A DNA stretch of 64,000 nucleotides from Psychrobacter aestuarii (GCF_904846035.1 NZ_CAJGYT010000001.1:2480001-2544000); one strand, 5' to 3'; counted from the stretch's first letter, positions 8,703-18,797 are shown. Translations and numbers: made by a program. Notes: generated from the sequence alone by a model not told the origin.

Positions 8703-9989
8703 TTATTGTCCAGCGACCTTGCTCTCGCCGTCTTCACGGTCAAGACCAAAAGCGGTGTGCAGTGATTTGACCGCTTTTTCTAGGTGCTGCTCTTGGATTA
8801 GGACAGATACCTTGATTTCGCTGGTTGAAATCATTTGGATGTTGATGTTGTTTTCAGCCAAAGTTTGGAACATAAGGCTGGCAACACCTGCGTGCGAGCG
8901 CATGCCAACACCTACTAACGAAACCTTAACCACATCGCTGTTGCCGATGATTTCTTTGGCATTAATCTCATTTTTAACTTCGTTGTTCAGCACTTCAAGC
9001 GCTTTGTCCATGTCGTTACGATTCACGGTAAAGCTAAAGTCAGTCGTGCCATTGGTCGCGACATTTTGGACAATCATATCGATTTCGATATTGGCGTTGC
9101 CGACTGGGCTTAAAATCGCTGAGGCGATGCCTGGGTGGTCAGGTACGCCGCGCACCACAATCTTTGCTTCGTCACGGTTAAAGGCGATACCTGAGATGAT
9201 AGCCTGTTCCATGTTGTCTCCTTCATCTTTTGTAATTAGGGTGCCGACGTTGTTTTTAAAGTCGTCATCAAAATTGCCATCTGTGTCTTCATCAAAGCTC
9301 GACAACACGCGTAATGGCACGCTGTATTTACCAGCAAACTCAACCGAGCGAATTTGTAAAATCTTTGAGCCTAAGCTTGCCATCTCAAGCATTTCTTCAA
9401 AAGTGATTTTTTTGAGCTTTTTGGCTTTTGAGGTCACGCGTGGGTCAGTGGTGTAGACGCCATCGACATCGGTATAAATCTGGCATTCATCGGCTTCAAG
9501 CGCTGCCGCAATCGCCACGCCCGTGGTGTCTGAGCCGCCACGACCTAGAGTCGTTGCATTGCCGTCAGCATCAATACCTTGAAAGCCTGCGACAATCACG
9601 ATGTTACCTGCATCCAGCTGCTCGCGGATGTTTTGGTCATCGATGCTTTCAATACGCGCTTTATTGTGGGCGTTGTCGGTCTTAATCGCCACCTGACGCC
9701 CTGTGAATGAGCGTGCGCCAATCCCCAGCTCTTTGATTGCCATCGCAAGCAATGAGATAGAGACCTGCTCACCGGTTGAGACCATTTGGTCGTATTCACG
9801 TGGGTCAGGATGCTTGCTGATTTGGCGCGCCAAATCAATCAGACGGTTGGTTTCGCCGCTCATGGCAGAGACCACCACCACGACCTGATGACCGTTGTCG
9901 TGCCAGCGCTTGACACGCTTGGCGACGTTTTTGATGCGGTCGATACTGCCCATCGAGGTGCCGCCATACTTCTGTACTATTAACGCCAT
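8703..9989 (-). CDS. lysC: Aspartate kinase
   Basis: Phosphorylates L-aspartate, the first step towards lysine, threonine, methionine and diaminopimelate. The 428-residue sequence starts with the kinase signature KYGGTSMGS, continues with the nucleotide-binding QIYTDVDGVYTTDPR, and ends with two ACT domains (about 265-420) that give feedback control by lysine and/or threonine. It is the monofunctional type without a homoserine dehydrogenase domain. The upstream region shows no lysine riboswitch fold that I can recognise. It lies between alaS and csrA on one strand, but has its own terminator. Confidence 0.96.
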   Translation of the reverse strand: MALIVQKYGGTSMGSIDRIKNVAKRVKRWHDNGHQVVVVVSAMSGETNRLIDLARQISKHPDPREYDQMVSTGEQVSISLLAMAIKELGIGARSFTGRQVAIKTDNAHNKARIESIDDQNIREQLDAGNIVIVAGFQGIDADGNATTLGRGGSDTTGVAIAAALEADECQIYTDVDGVYTTDPRVTSKAKKLKKITFEEMLEMASLGSKILQIRSVEFAGKYSVPLRVLSSFDEDTDGNFDDDFKNNVGTLITKDEGDNMEQAIISGIAFNRDEAKIVVRGVPDHPGIASAILSPVGNANIEIDMIVQNVATNGTTDFSFTVNRNDMDKALEVLNNEVKNEINAKEIIGNSDVVKVSLVGVGMRSHAGVASLMFQTLAENNINIQMISTSEIKVSVLIQEQHLEKAVKSLHTAFGLDREDGESKVAGQ

Positions 9990-10331
9990 AAATATTTACC
10001 TATGATTCATCGATGACCGTCTGTGTCTGCGTGCGGTGATGGGACACCGCGTGCGCACTCAGCCATCATTCATCCTTTGGCAGCCTTTTTGCCATACAGC
10101 TGCTTAAAATAATAAAGCAGTGAGACAAGGGAACAAGGTGCGCAATCATGAATAATGCTCGGTGCGACAACTCCGTGCTATACAGACCCCTATGCGTTCT
10201 TTTTTCTAAATGATGTCCTTTATACCACAATCAACGCTGATGGTTAAGCGGTGCGCTGACGGATTGCACGCTATAACGCCGTTTTGATGGCGATTTTGTG
10301 CCAATCCGTCTGCCAAACGTGGATTTGGGCG
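9990..10331. other. Intergenic region between alaS and lysC
   Basis: 342 bases holding the lysC promoter and leader. No ORF, tRNA or clear hairpin-plus-U-run was found for the end of alaS. Confidence 0.5.
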
Positions 10332-13007
10332 TTATTTTGCCAACTGCTCAGCCAACCACGCTGGTAGCGCTTGGATAACGCTCGCCGTATTTTCGGCTTT
10401 AGGCGCGCCGCCTTGCGCGTAGTCTGGCTTGCCGCCGCCTTTACCGCCAAGCTCACCTGCCAAATGACGAATGATGTCGCCTGCTTTGATGCGATTGGTC
10501 AACGATTTTGCCACGCTTGCTGCCAGTGCCAATTGCTCGTCTTTATCACCGACGAGTACAATCACGCTCTCAGGCAGTTTTGATTTGATATCGTCCATCA
10601 GGGTGCGAATCGATTTGCCATCGACGCCCGCTAGGATGCTGACCAACACAGGCACGCCTTCGATGGTTTGTACGTCATCAATCAGGCTTGCGGCTTGTGC
10701 GCTGGCGATTTTTTGTGACAAGCGCTCAAGCTGCTTTTCAAGCTCGCGCTGTTTGTCCGCCATAGTGCGTACGCGCTCGGCAACTTCTGGACGTTTGACT
10801 TTGAGCTGTCCTGCTAGGGTGCTGAGCTGGTTATCATTTTGCTGGATGTGTTTGATGGCGTTCATACCCGTCAAGGCTTCGATACGGCGCACGCCAGCGG
10901 CAATGCCAGACTCGCTGGTGATTTTAAAGACGCCGATATCACCTGTACGCTCGACGTGCAAGCCGCCGCACAGCTCGATAGAGAAGGGCACGGCTTTACC
11001 GTCAACCACACGCTCGGTGCCCATTTTTAAGACGCGGACGCTGTCGCCGTACTTTTCACCAAACAGTGCCATTGCGCCTTGTTCCATTGCTTCATCAATA
11101 TTCATGTGCGCGGTGGTGGCAGGGACGTTGGCTTGGATTTGTTCATTGACCAAGCGCTCAATGGTAATCAGGTCTTTGTCCGCAATTGGCTGGTCGTATG
11201 AAAAGTCAAAACGCAACACGTCGCTGGTGACTTGTGAGCCTTTTTGCGTCACGCCATCGCCCAAGATTTGGCGTAAGGCAGCGTGCAATAGATGCGTTGC
11301 CGAGTGGTTTTTGGCGCTGGCAGTACGGATGGCTGAGTGTACATTGGCTTCAGCGTTTTGCTTGGGCTGAATCTCACCCATGGTGACCACGCCATAATGG
11401 ATGATGGCTTGTCCTGATTTTTTGGTGTCTTGGACTTCAAACACGCCTGAGCTGCTGCGAATCTCGCCAAGCTCGCCCGCCTGTCCGCCGCCTTCGGCAT
11501 AAAATGGTGTGCTGTCTAGGACGATGACGCCTTCCATACCTTCTGAGAGTGTGCTGACTTCTTGACCGTCTTGGTACAGCGCGGTGATGTTGACCGCATT
11601 GTCAGACAAAGAATCGTAGCCTGAAAAGTGCGTTGGCGTCTCGACTTGAATCACACTGCTGTAATCGACGTCGAACTTGCCTGCATCACGCGCACGCGCA
11701 CGCTGCTCTTGCATGTGCTCATCAAACTCAGACTCATTGATGACGATGCCGCGCTCACGGGTGATGTCAGCGGTTAAGTCAATCGGAAAGCCATACGTAT
11801 CATAGAGTTTAAACGCGGCAGCGCCTGATAGCGTGTCGCCTTCGCTCAGACCATCAAGCTCGGTGGCGAGCAGTTTTAGACCTTGTGCTAAGGTTTTGGC
11901 AAACTGGGTTTCTTCTTTTAAGATGGCGTTTTCAATGGTGGCTTGCTGCGCGACCAATTCAGGATAGGCATCGCCCATCTCGGTGATAAGCGGGGCAACC
12001 ATCTTATAAAAGAAGGTATCCTCTGCGCCCAGTTTGTTGCCATGACGTACCGCACGGCGAATTACACGGCGCAGAACATAGCCGCGACCTTCGTTACTTG
12101 GCAACACACCATCGGCAATCAAGAAAGACACGGCGCGGATGTGGTCAGCGATGACTTTTAGCGAGGCTTGCTGGGTGTTTTCAATGCCCAAGATGTCCGC
12201 CGCCGCGTCCATCAGATTGACAAAGGTATCAATCTCATAGTTGCTGTGGACGCCCTGCATGATGGCGCTGATACGCTCAAGCCCCATGCCTGTATCGACG
12301 CTGGGTGCTGGCAGCGGCAATAGCGTGCCGTCTTTTTGGCGGTTAAACTGCATAAAGACGCAGTTCCAAATCTCAATATAGCGGTCGCCGTCTTCTTCAG
12401 GTGTGCCAGGCAAGCCGCCTTCAACGTCTGCGCCATGGTCATAAAACACTTCAGTGCAAGGACCGCAAGGACCGGTGTCGCCCATCGTCCAAAAGTTGTC
12501 TGACGCGTACGGCGCGCCTTTATTGTCACCGATACGGATGATGCGCTCGGCGGGCAAGCCAATGTCTTGATGCCAAATGTCAAAGGCTTCGTCATCGGTC
12601 TCATAGATGGTGACGTACAGGCGATCTTTGTCTAAGCCAAGCTGCTCAGGTGAGGTCAAAAATTCCCAAATATAAGCGATGCCTTGCTTTTTAAAATAAT
12701 CACCAAATGAGAAGTTGCCCAGCATTTCAAAGAACGTATGATGACGCGCCGTATAGCCGACGTTATCCAAGTCATTGTGCTTGCCGCCTGCGCGGACGCA
12801 TTTTTGCGCACTGACGGCACGCGTATAGTCACGCGGCTCCATGCCCAAAAAGGTCTCTTTAAACTGGTTCATGCCCGCATTGGTAAACAGCAATGTCGGG
12901 TCATTGTGCGGAATCAAGCTTGATGAAGGGACGGCGGTGTGCTGCTTACTGATAAAAAAATCTATAAAAGCTTGGCGAATATCGGCTGAGCGAAATGATT
13001 GGCTCAC
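10332..13007 (-). CDS. alaS: Alanyl-tRNA synthetase
   Basis: Charges tRNA-Ala with alanine and edits mis-charged serine and glycine. The 891-residue protein shows the class II catalytic core (TLLFTNAGMNQFKETFLG, then AQKCVRAGGKHNDLDNVG), a central tRNA-binding part, the editing domain with HSATHLLHAALR and the paired CGGLHVERTGDIG zinc motif, and the C-terminal DHHA1-type domain ending in GGKGGGKPDYAQGG. Length is close to E. coli AlaS (876). It heads the alaS-lysC-csrA cluster. Confidence 0.98.
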   Translation of the reverse strand: MSQSFRSADIRQAFIDFFISKQHTAVPSSSLIPHNDPTLLFTNAGMNQFKETFLGMEPRDYTRAVSAQKCVRAGGKHNDLDNVGYTARHHTFFEMLGNFSFGDYFKKQGIAYIWEFLTSPEQLGLDKDRLYVTIYETDDEAFDIWHQDIGLPAERIIRIGDNKGAPYASDNFWTMGDTGPCGPCTEVFYDHGADVEGGLPGTPEEDGDRYIEIWNCVFMQFNRQKDGTLLPLPAPSVDTGMGLERISAIMQGVHSNYEIDTFVNLMDAAADILGIENTQQASLKVIADHIRAVSFLIADGVLPSNEGRGYVLRRVIRRAVRHGNKLGAEDTFFYKMVAPLITEMGDAYPELVAQQATIENAILKEETQFAKTLAQGLKLLATELDGLSEGDTLSGAAAFKLYDTYGFPIDLTADITRERGIVINESEFDEHMQEQRARARDAGKFDVDYSSVIQVETPTHFSGYDSLSDNAVNITALYQDGQEVSTLSEGMEGVIVLDSTPFYAEGGGQAGELGEIRSSSGVFEVQDTKKSGQAIIHYGVVTMGEIQPKQNAEANVHSAIRTASAKNHSATHLLHAALRQILGDGVTQKGSQVTSDVLRFDFSYDQPIADKDLITIERLVNEQIQANVPATTAHMNIDEAMEQGAMALFGEKYGDSVRVLKMGTERVVDGKAVPFSIELCGGLHVERTGDIGVFKITSESGIAAGVRRIEALTGMNAIKHIQQNDNQLSTLAGQLKVKRPEVAERVRTMADKQRELEKQLERLSQKIASAQAASLIDDVQTIEGVPVLVSILAGVDGKSIRTLMDDIKSKLPESVIVLVGDKDEQLALAASVAKSLTNRIKAGDIIRHLAGELGGKGGGKPDYAQGGAPKAENTASVIQALPAWLAEQLAK

Positions 13008-13258
13008 AGCGGCTCCTTACTGATGCTGGTGATGGGGCGTATCAGGCAGCAGACCATACAATAGGTGGGTCTGTTGCTGGCGGTATCGCGTGATACCGCG
13101 CCCTATGTTATGAATGAAATAGGAAGATAAAATAATTTTGCAAGCGATTTTAGCACAATCATATACCCCGTGTTGACTATTATGTATATGCCCAGTCGTT
13201 AGCAGCGCACCGCCCGCCGTGCTTTGCGTGCGTTTATAACAGTAAAAACGCCGTGTGG

Positions 13259-15127
13259 TCAGTTGGTGTTGCTCAATATCGCGGCGTCGGTTTCATCAAG
13301 CTTGTCATCACCACGCGGGTCGCTCTCAATCACTTGTACAGGCAGGTAGCGCAGTTGCAATTTGACAGGCAAGTATCCTGGGAATTTCTCGTTCATATTC
13401 TTCATAATCACCTGCTCAATCTCGCGCACATCGGTTGCACTCGGAATGGTTTCACCACGAATCACCGCACGGATGACCTGATGCCCGCCAACTTTGTCAA
13501 ACTGAGTATTGGTCAAGACATTGCCTTGATTGTCAAAGTGCTGGTTGATGGCGTCTTTAACTTGGTTTTCAAAGGCTTGCTGATTGGCATTGCTTTTTAG
13601 GTTTAAGGTCAGATACACCCCAAGCCCAACGAGCAGCAACAAAGTCACGGCATTACGACGTAAAAAGGTGAGATACGTGCCCGATTTGTAATCGTCTTCG
13701 ACCAAGCGGCGAAAGCCCAAAAACCACAGCACCATGGCATTGGTAAATTGAATGGCGATGATGTTGGTAATGGCGAGCAGCAGTGCGCCCGCGCCGAGCT
13801 GCATCTCGCCGTTTGCAAACAAGATACCACTGGCAGCGAGCGGCGGTACCAACGCCGTCGCTACGGCAACCCCAACGACCGCAACGGACAAATGCGGCGA
13901 CACCATCGCGTATGCGCCTGCTGTGCCACCCGCAAGCGCAATCATCAAGTCCATCGAGGTGGGCTGAGTACGTGACAGAATCTCATTGGTTAATGGTTGC
14001 CCTTGATGCAGCAGTCCGACCACAAAGCCCACGACAATCACCAAAGAAATACCCGCAAGCACCGTCAATAGTGACTTACGCAGCAGCGGCATACGATAGT
14101 CAATCACCGCCAGTGCCGCCCCCGTAATGGGTCCGAGCATCATTGCCACCAGCATCGCACCGATGACCACCGCCGCCGAGTTGGTCACCAGACCATAACT
14201 GGCGATAATCGCGGATAGGGTATTCATCACGAAATACATTTTGCTCGGCAGCGCGTTGGCTTCGATACTGACGCGCACTTCGGGATAGTCGATTTTTTTA
14301 TCACTAAACTGCTCGGCGACGAACTGCTTATAGGATTCGAGCTTGGCTTCTTTTTCTTCTTTAATGACCTCTTCTTCGCTCAGCCCTTCTTCGTTGGGCG
14401 CGTCTTCTTTTAACGCTGCCTCCGTGGGTGTGCGCTCGATTGCTGGCGTGTCCGTTTTGTTGGTAGCGGTTGGCGCAGCGTCACTGTCTGTATCACTCTC
14501 GACATCGTTGACGCTATCGCTCTCATTGCTGTTGTCTGTGCGCTCGAGCGCTGGCGTTTGCGCTTCTACTGCGGGTGTGTCCGTATCCGCGCTATCGTGA
14601 TGCGCCGTCGTCTGTGTCATAGCCGTATCTTCTGCCGTCATTTTGGCAGTATCATCGGCTGTCGGCGTTGCTGTCTCATCAGCTGCCTTAGTAGCTGTAT
14701 CTGCTGGCTTGGTATCCTCACGGGTACCATCAGCCTCACTCGCTTCATCTTCTGCGCTGGGCACTTCAGGCTCTTCCAAAGTAGCGATGACCACATCAGG
14801 GCTGGGTGAAGTGATGGTCACTTTTGGCTCTGGCGGCTGCGCACACTCTTGTCCGTCGCCCTCAGGGTCGCACGGCACATTGTCTGTACTATCTATGTCG
14901 TCTGAGTCGTCTGAGTTGGTATTTTCGTCTGTTTTTTCTGTAGCGGCTTTATCATCGACATTGCTGGCGGTGGTATCCCCATTTTGCGTAGAGGCATCGG
15001 TATCGTCCGCCGTGACTTCAACGACTTTGTCTGTGTCTTTGTTCGCGTCTTTGGACGTCTCTTCTTGCACATTGTTCTTGGTCGTGTTGGCTAAAGGGGC
15101 GGGCGTGTTGTCCGAAGATGCGCTCAT
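13259..15127 (-). CDS. DUF389 (TIGR00341-like) membrane protein with long acidic N-terminal extension
   Basis: 622 residues in two very different halves. Residues 1 to about 260 are low-complexity, rich in Asp, Glu, Thr, Ala and Ser, with no predicted fold. From about 275 comes a DUF389 core: ITNSAAVVIGAMLVA-like membrane segments (here LVTNSAAVVIGAMLVAMMLG), GGTAGAYAMVSP and VATALVPPLAASGI, and a soluble C-terminal domain. DUF389 proteins are multi-pass membrane proteins of unknown function. Several internal Met residues are possible starts, but the reading frame is open throughout and has codon use like the core, so I keep the long form. The extension is unusual for the family. Confidence 0.8.
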   Translation of the reverse strand: MSASSDNTPAPLANTTKNNVQEETSKDANKDTDKVVEVTADDTDASTQNGDTTASNVDDKAATEKTDENTNSDDSDDIDSTDNVPCDPEGDGQECAQPPEPKVTITSPSPDVVIATLEEPEVPSAEDEASEADGTREDTKPADTATKAADETATPTADDTAKMTAEDTAMTQTTAHHDSADTDTPAVEAQTPALERTDNSNESDSVNDVESDTDSDAAPTATNKTDTPAIERTPTEAALKEDAPNEEGLSEEEVIKEEKEAKLESYKQFVAEQFSDKKIDYPEVRVSIEANALPSKMYFVMNTLSAIIASYGLVTNSAAVVIGAMLVAMMLGPITGAALAVIDYRMPLLRKSLLTVLAGISLVIVVGFVVGLLHQGQPLTNEILSRTQPTSMDLMIALAGGTAGAYAMVSPHLSVAVVGVAVATALVPPLAASGILFANGEMQLGAGALLLAITNIIAIQFTNAMVLWFLGFRRLVEDDYKSGTYLTFLRRNAVTLLLLVGLGVYLTLNLKSNANQQAFENQVKDAINQHFDNQGNVLTNTQFDKVGGHQVIRAVIRGETIPSATDVREIEQVIMKNMNEKFPGYLPVKLQLRYLPVQVIESDPRGDDKLDETDAAILSNTN

Positions 15128-15443
15128 GCAAAGGCTACCTATAGATGGGATAAAAGATATCTATTCTAATGATAAAGAAGCCTGATGCAAAAGCAATCTG
15201 GTTTTTTATGGTTAAAGGCGTGATGACCAAGAGGCAGGAGAGACAAAAGATGCGGAGTAGTGGTAAAGGTAAATAAGAATAATTTAAAACTTTTGTCGAT
15301 TTGAAAACCCACTATATTATCATGGGTTTTGAAAAGAATCAGCCTTTTTTCATGTTCGGTAGCGTTTGTAGTAAATACTTACTAAAAGTAGGGATATGGC
15401 GGTATGATGACTATAAAACCACACCAGCGATAAGGATTAACTT
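15128..15443. other. Intergenic region with one hairpin
   Basis: 316 bases between the divergent DUF389 gene and the small membrane protein gene. An inverted repeat AAAACCCA / TGGGTTTT (15304-15311 and 15323-15330) stands out. It has no following T-run on either strand, so it is more likely an operator or mRNA structure than a terminator. Confidence 0.5.
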
Positions 15444-15656
15444 ATGAATTGGGCATTGTTTTCTGTTATATACGCTATGGCATCGACCGTAAGCATGGGG
15501 CTATGCTTGATTGCGGCTTTAGTGTTCGATTTTAATGGCACAGCGCACATTTTGATGGCGGTCGGCGTGGGGATTTTACTCGCCATTCCAGCGGCATTGA
15601 CACTGACCAAAAAAATCAGTCGCATTACGGGTAAAGAAGAGGGCTACGGGCTGTGA
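15444..15656 (+). CDS. Small two-helix membrane protein, unknown function
   Basis: A 70-residue protein with two hydrophobic helices (about 4-27 and 33-54) and a basic cytoplasmic tail KKISRITGKEEG. AAGGATTAACTT before the ATG gives a proper ribosome-binding site. It resembles short membrane proteins sometimes labelled CTP synthetase by mistake; there is no enzyme domain. I do not know its function. Confidence 0.7.
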   Translation: MNWALFSVIYAMASTVSMGLCLIAALVFDFNGTAHILMAVGVGILLAIPAALTLTKKISRITGKEEGYGL

Positions 15657-15794
15657 TAAATGCTGCAGTATGGATACAAGCTAGCGTATAACGGCGAGTG
15701 TTTGCGGGCAAGGGATTGCAAAGGCGGTATGTTAAGGAAAATATTTGGCGACAGTGCTTGGATAAGATCAAGACAAGCAAAAATATCAATAATA

Positions 15795-15828
15795 AAAAAA
15801 GCCCCGTCACTTGGTACGGGGCTTTTTT
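15795..15828. terminator. Bidirectional rho-independent terminator
   Basis: AAAAAAGCCCCGT (15795-15807) pairs with ACGGGGCTTTTTT (15816-15828). It ends the L,D-transpeptidase gene from the right and possibly the small membrane protein gene from the left. Confidence 0.9.
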
Positions 15829-15847
15829 ATAATGATAAGGTTCGCTG

Positions 15848-17224
15848 TTATTCTAGAACAACCGTCGCGCCATTTTCGATGTTGGCATAGACTTCGAGCA
15901 CGTCCCAGTTGGTCAGACGGATACAGCCATGTGAGGCTTGGCGACTGATGCCTTCAGGTTTTGGCGAGCCGTGCAAGCCGTAAGAGGGTTTTGACAGTCC
16001 CATCCATACCACGCCGACAGGGTTGTTCGGTCCTGGTGGCAGCATGTAGACTTTTTTGCCGCCCGCTTCATCGACAGTGGCTTTGTACCATGGCATTTTG
16101 ACTTTGTTGACGATTTTATAGGTGCCGTGTGGCGATGGGGTGGCGTCACTACCGACGGTGGTCGGATAAGTGGCGACCAGTTTGTCCCCGTTATAAGCGT
16201 ACAAGGTTTTGTCCGCTTTGTTAGCGACCACGCGGTTGATGCGCTGGTTGAGCTGTCCGCGCGTGTTGACCACGGTGACGGTTTCGCCCGCTTGGTAGTT
16301 TTTGTTTTTGTTCAGCTTGTCTAAATAGCGCACGTCCATATGGAAGCGCTCACCGAGCATCTCTTTGATGTCTTGGTAATACAAGCCTTTTACTTTTGAC
16401 TTGGCTTCTGAGGTAGCAGGAGTGGTGGCAAAGTTGGTATTGATGTCTTCTTCGGTCAAGGTATACGTGACCAAGACGGGTTTGTTTTTATTCACCCCTT
16501 TAACCAAAGCGTCCCACGTCTGCTGGTTCATTTTACCTGTGGGTTGTAAGCCTTTCATGTTTTGAAAGTTAATCAAGGCCTTTTTGCTGTTCATGCCCCA
16601 GCCGCCATCAATCGGACCTGGTGATGCATGGTTCCAGTCGAGCAGCGCTTGTAATTTAATGGTCATCGCTGAGTTGACTTTCATGTTCGGCGACCATGTG
16701 GCACTGTTGACCTGCTTGGCATAGTCTGAGAGGTTCAATGTGGTGTGGCGCTTGCCATCGGCATCTTCGATGCTTTTGATGGTCGGGTCATTGCTAAAGT
16801 CTTGTAGCTGCTCGCTCTCAGGCAGCTCAAAAGACAGTGGGTCGGCTGAAGTGCTGCGCATGGCTTGGCTTGGCGCACTGACGGCTTGACCTTCGTCAAT
16901 GTCATCATTGCGGTCGGCTTGCTCATCTTTACGGGTCAGCTCTTCTGCGGTCATGTTGTCTGCGGCGACAGGAGCAGCAGCAGGCGCACGGCGGGCTTGG
17001 TTGCTTTGGTTTTCAATCAGTTGACCCATACGGTCGTTTGCCGAAGCTTGCGCGCTGGTCGTGGCATTCACGCGGTTGTTACGGCTTTCTTCAAGATTGA
17101 TGCCCGATAGCGAACCGACGGTAAAGGCGTCGCTGTCACTTGGCGCTGCAATGGCTGGGCTGATGATGCCAGCGCTTAGGGCAGCGATAGATATGGCGGT
17201 GATAAGTGGCTTTTTTGTCATCAT
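15848..17224 (-). CDS. L,D-transpeptidase (YkuD family) with peptidoglycan-binding domain
   Basis: Exported enzyme that forms 3-3 cross-links in peptidoglycan or attaches proteins to it. Features in order: signal peptide (MMTKKPLITAISIAALSAG..., cleavage near AIA-A, residue 27), a polar linker rich in Ala and Asn, a PG_binding_1-like segment (about 180-250, KLQALLDWNHASPGPIDG), then the YkuD catalytic domain from about 325 with YGLHGSPKPEG and SHGCIRL, catalytic Cys434. The 458-residue length reflects the long linker. Such enzymes are beta-lactam tolerant except to carbapenems. It seems monocistronic. Confidence 0.93.
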   Translation of the reverse strand: MMTKKPLITAISIAALSAGIISPAIAAPSDSDAFTVGSLSGINLEESRNNRVNATTSAQASANDRMGQLIENQSNQARRAPAAAPVAADNMTAEELTRKDEQADRNDDIDEGQAVSAPSQAMRSTSADPLSFELPESEQLQDFSNDPTIKSIEDADGKRHTTLNLSDYAKQVNSATWSPNMKVNSAMTIKLQALLDWNHASPGPIDGGWGMNSKKALINFQNMKGLQPTGKMNQQTWDALVKGVNKNKPVLVTYTLTEEDINTNFATTPATSEAKSKVKGLYYQDIKEMLGERFHMDVRYLDKLNKNKNYQAGETVTVVNTRGQLNQRINRVVANKADKTLYAYNGDKLVATYPTTVGSDATPSPHGTYKIVNKVKMPWYKATVDEAGGKKVYMLPPGPNNPVGVVWMGLSKPSYGLHGSPKPEGISRQASHGCIRLTNWDVLEVYANIENGATVVLE

Positions 17225-17606
17225 ATATCAGTCACAGTTGATAGTTGCAATAACGCTATTATGCGTATTATTCAGGGTAGGCGCAAATATTTGCCGTGTG
17301 TTTTTGCGGGACAAACGGTAGAAGTGCGCTTTGGTGACGTATTGACTACAAAGGCGTAATGATTGGGTGAATATTTGACGCGCTTATTGCGCAAAGTCTG
17401 ATGATAGAGATGCTTAAGTAAGGTAGTGCGTGCAATGCAGCCAGCTGCGCTAAAATGGATAAATCCGCGCGTATGCCCTTTAAAAAGCCGCGTAGAGATT
17501 GGCGCGCTTGGCGGTTTATGTCTATAATGCGCACATCATCTGATTATTTATGTTTTTATCTTTATGTGTGGGTCGCTGACCGCACACAGCCGACAAAAGG
17601 TGCGAT
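17225..17606. other. Intergenic region upstream of prmB and the L,D-transpeptidase
   Basis: 382 bases between divergent genes. A good prmB promoter lies at 17499-17528 (separate entry). No ORF worth calling. Confidence 0.6.
17499..17528 (+). promoter_or_regulatory. Predicted sigma70 promoter of prmB
   Basis: -35 TTGGCG (17499-17504), 18-base spacer, -10 TATAAT (17523-17528), about 80 bases before the prmB start. Confidence 0.55.
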
Positions 17607-18755
17607 ATGCCAGAACATGAGACCATGAGCGCAGAGGCGTTTCAAGACCAATATTTCGATGCCGAAGAAGGCTTTGATGAGGGTCTGCTTGACGAAGATG
17701 CTGAGTTTTCGACGCTACGCGCTGAGCTCGAAGAAGCGCGTGAGCAGCTGTTTAGCATCCGTGACTTTATCCGCTTTGCGGTCACACAGCTGCGTCAGTA
17801 CGATGTGGTGGTGGCGCAGGGAACGACCGATGAGTTTGCTGAAGCCGCCGCGATTGTGCTGCACAGCTTGTCATTGGATTGGTCGGCAGATGAGCAGGTC
17901 TTGGACTGCCGCTTGACGATGTCTGAAAAACAGGCGGTATTGGGTCTGCTAGAAGAGCGTATCGCTGAGCGCAAGCCGCTAAGCTATTTGATTAATCTGG
18001 CGTATTTCTGTGATTTGCCATTTTATGTTGATGAGCGCGTTTTGATTCCACGCTCACCGATTGCAGAGCTGATTCGTCAGCAGTTTTATCCGTATTTTGA
18101 TGTCAATGAGTTTGCCAAGCCTATTGGCAAGGTGGCAGGCAAGTCTGTACCGAGCTTCTTTGAGCATGGTCTGGAGCTAAAACAGCTGTCGCAGCCTGAG
18201 CGTATCTTGGATTTGTGCACAGGTTCTGGCTGTATCGCTATTGCGCTTGCGACACGTTTTGTCGATGCGATGGTCGATGCTGCTGATATCGACAAAGGCG
18301 CATTGGAAGTGGCGGCGGTCAACGTTGAGCATCATGAGCTGAGTCATCAGGTCAATGTGATTGAGTCAGACCTATTCGCCAAAATCCCAGCCGAAAATCA
18401 GTATGAATTGATTGTCACCAATCCGCCATACGTCGATGCCGCTATTATGGCAGATTTGCCGCCTGAATTTTTGTATGAGCCTGAGCACGCGCTTGCCGCA
18501 GGTCAAGATGGCTTGACGCTCGTGCATCGTATTTTGCATGATGCGCCTGATTATCTCAGTCCTGAAGGCTTGCTGGTCTGTGAAGTGGGCGACAGTGAAT
18601 GGGCGCTGTCGCAAGCGTATCCTGACATTCAGTTTGACTGGCTCAAATTCGCGCACGGCGGGCACGGCATTTTTGCCATTACTTATGATGAGCTGATGGC
18701 GCACCGTGAGCTGTTTGCACACCAAGTGGCACTGCTTGAGCAAAACGGCTTATAA
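17607..18755 (+). CDS. prmB: Ribosomal protein uL3 glutamine N5-methyltransferase PrmB
   Basis: Uses S-adenosylmethionine to methylate a glutamine of ribosomal protein L3 during 50S assembly. The SAM-binding motif DLCTGSGCIAIALA lies near 202-215 and the catalytic NPPY at 272-275, with PRSPIAELI upstream as usual for PrmB (HemK/PrmC lacks this arrangement). The 382 residues exceed E. coli PrmB (310) because of about 55 acidic N-terminal residues (EDAEFSTLRAELEEAREQLF), probably partly helical. AAGG precedes the ATG; ATG at 17625 is a second possible start. Followed by its own terminator and then aroC, an order also seen in other gammaproteobacteria. Confidence 0.93.
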   Translation: MPEHETMSAEAFQDQYFDAEEGFDEGLLDEDAEFSTLRAELEEAREQLFSIRDFIRFAVTQLRQYDVVVAQGTTDEFAEAAAIVLHSLSLDWSADEQVLDCRLTMSEKQAVLGLLEERIAERKPLSYLINLAYFCDLPFYVDERVLIPRSPIAELIRQQFYPYFDVNEFAKPIGKVAGKSVPSFFEHGLELKQLSQPERILDLCTGSGCIAIALATRFVDAMVDAADIDKGALEVAAVNVEHHELSHQVNVIESDLFAKIPAENQYELIVTNPPYVDAAIMADLPPEFLYEPEHALAAGQDGLTLVHRILHDAPDYLSPEGLLVCEVGDSEWALSQAYPDIQFDWLKFAHGGHGIFAITYDELMAHRELFAHQVALLEQNGL

Positions 18756-18762
18756 ACCAATG

Positions 18763-18797
18763 AAAAACGCTGTCGCTAAAGGGCTGGCAGCGTTTTT
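18763..18797 (+). terminator. Probable terminator after prmB
   Basis: AAAAACGCTG (18763-18772) pairs with CAGCGTTTTT (18788-18797); a 15-base loop makes it weaker than others in the window. Confidence 0.65.

Noticed and set aside
8587-9456. 289-codon open frame on the plus strand
   Set aside because: Antisense to lysC, low-quality composition, no ribosome-binding site.
9990-10331. Lysine riboswitch upstream of lysC
   Set aside because: Looked for the conserved core and a terminator hairpin; neither is visible.
10471-11370. 299-codon open frame on the plus strand
   Set aside because: Antisense to alaS; Ser/Cys-rich composition of a shadow frame, no family likeness.
14343-15185. Val/Ser-rich plus-strand frames that resemble membrane or surface repeats
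   Set aside because: They are the mirror of the Asp/Thr-rich N-terminus of the DUF389 gene on the minus strand.
15304-15330. Inverted repeat as terminator
   Set aside because: No T-run on either strand.
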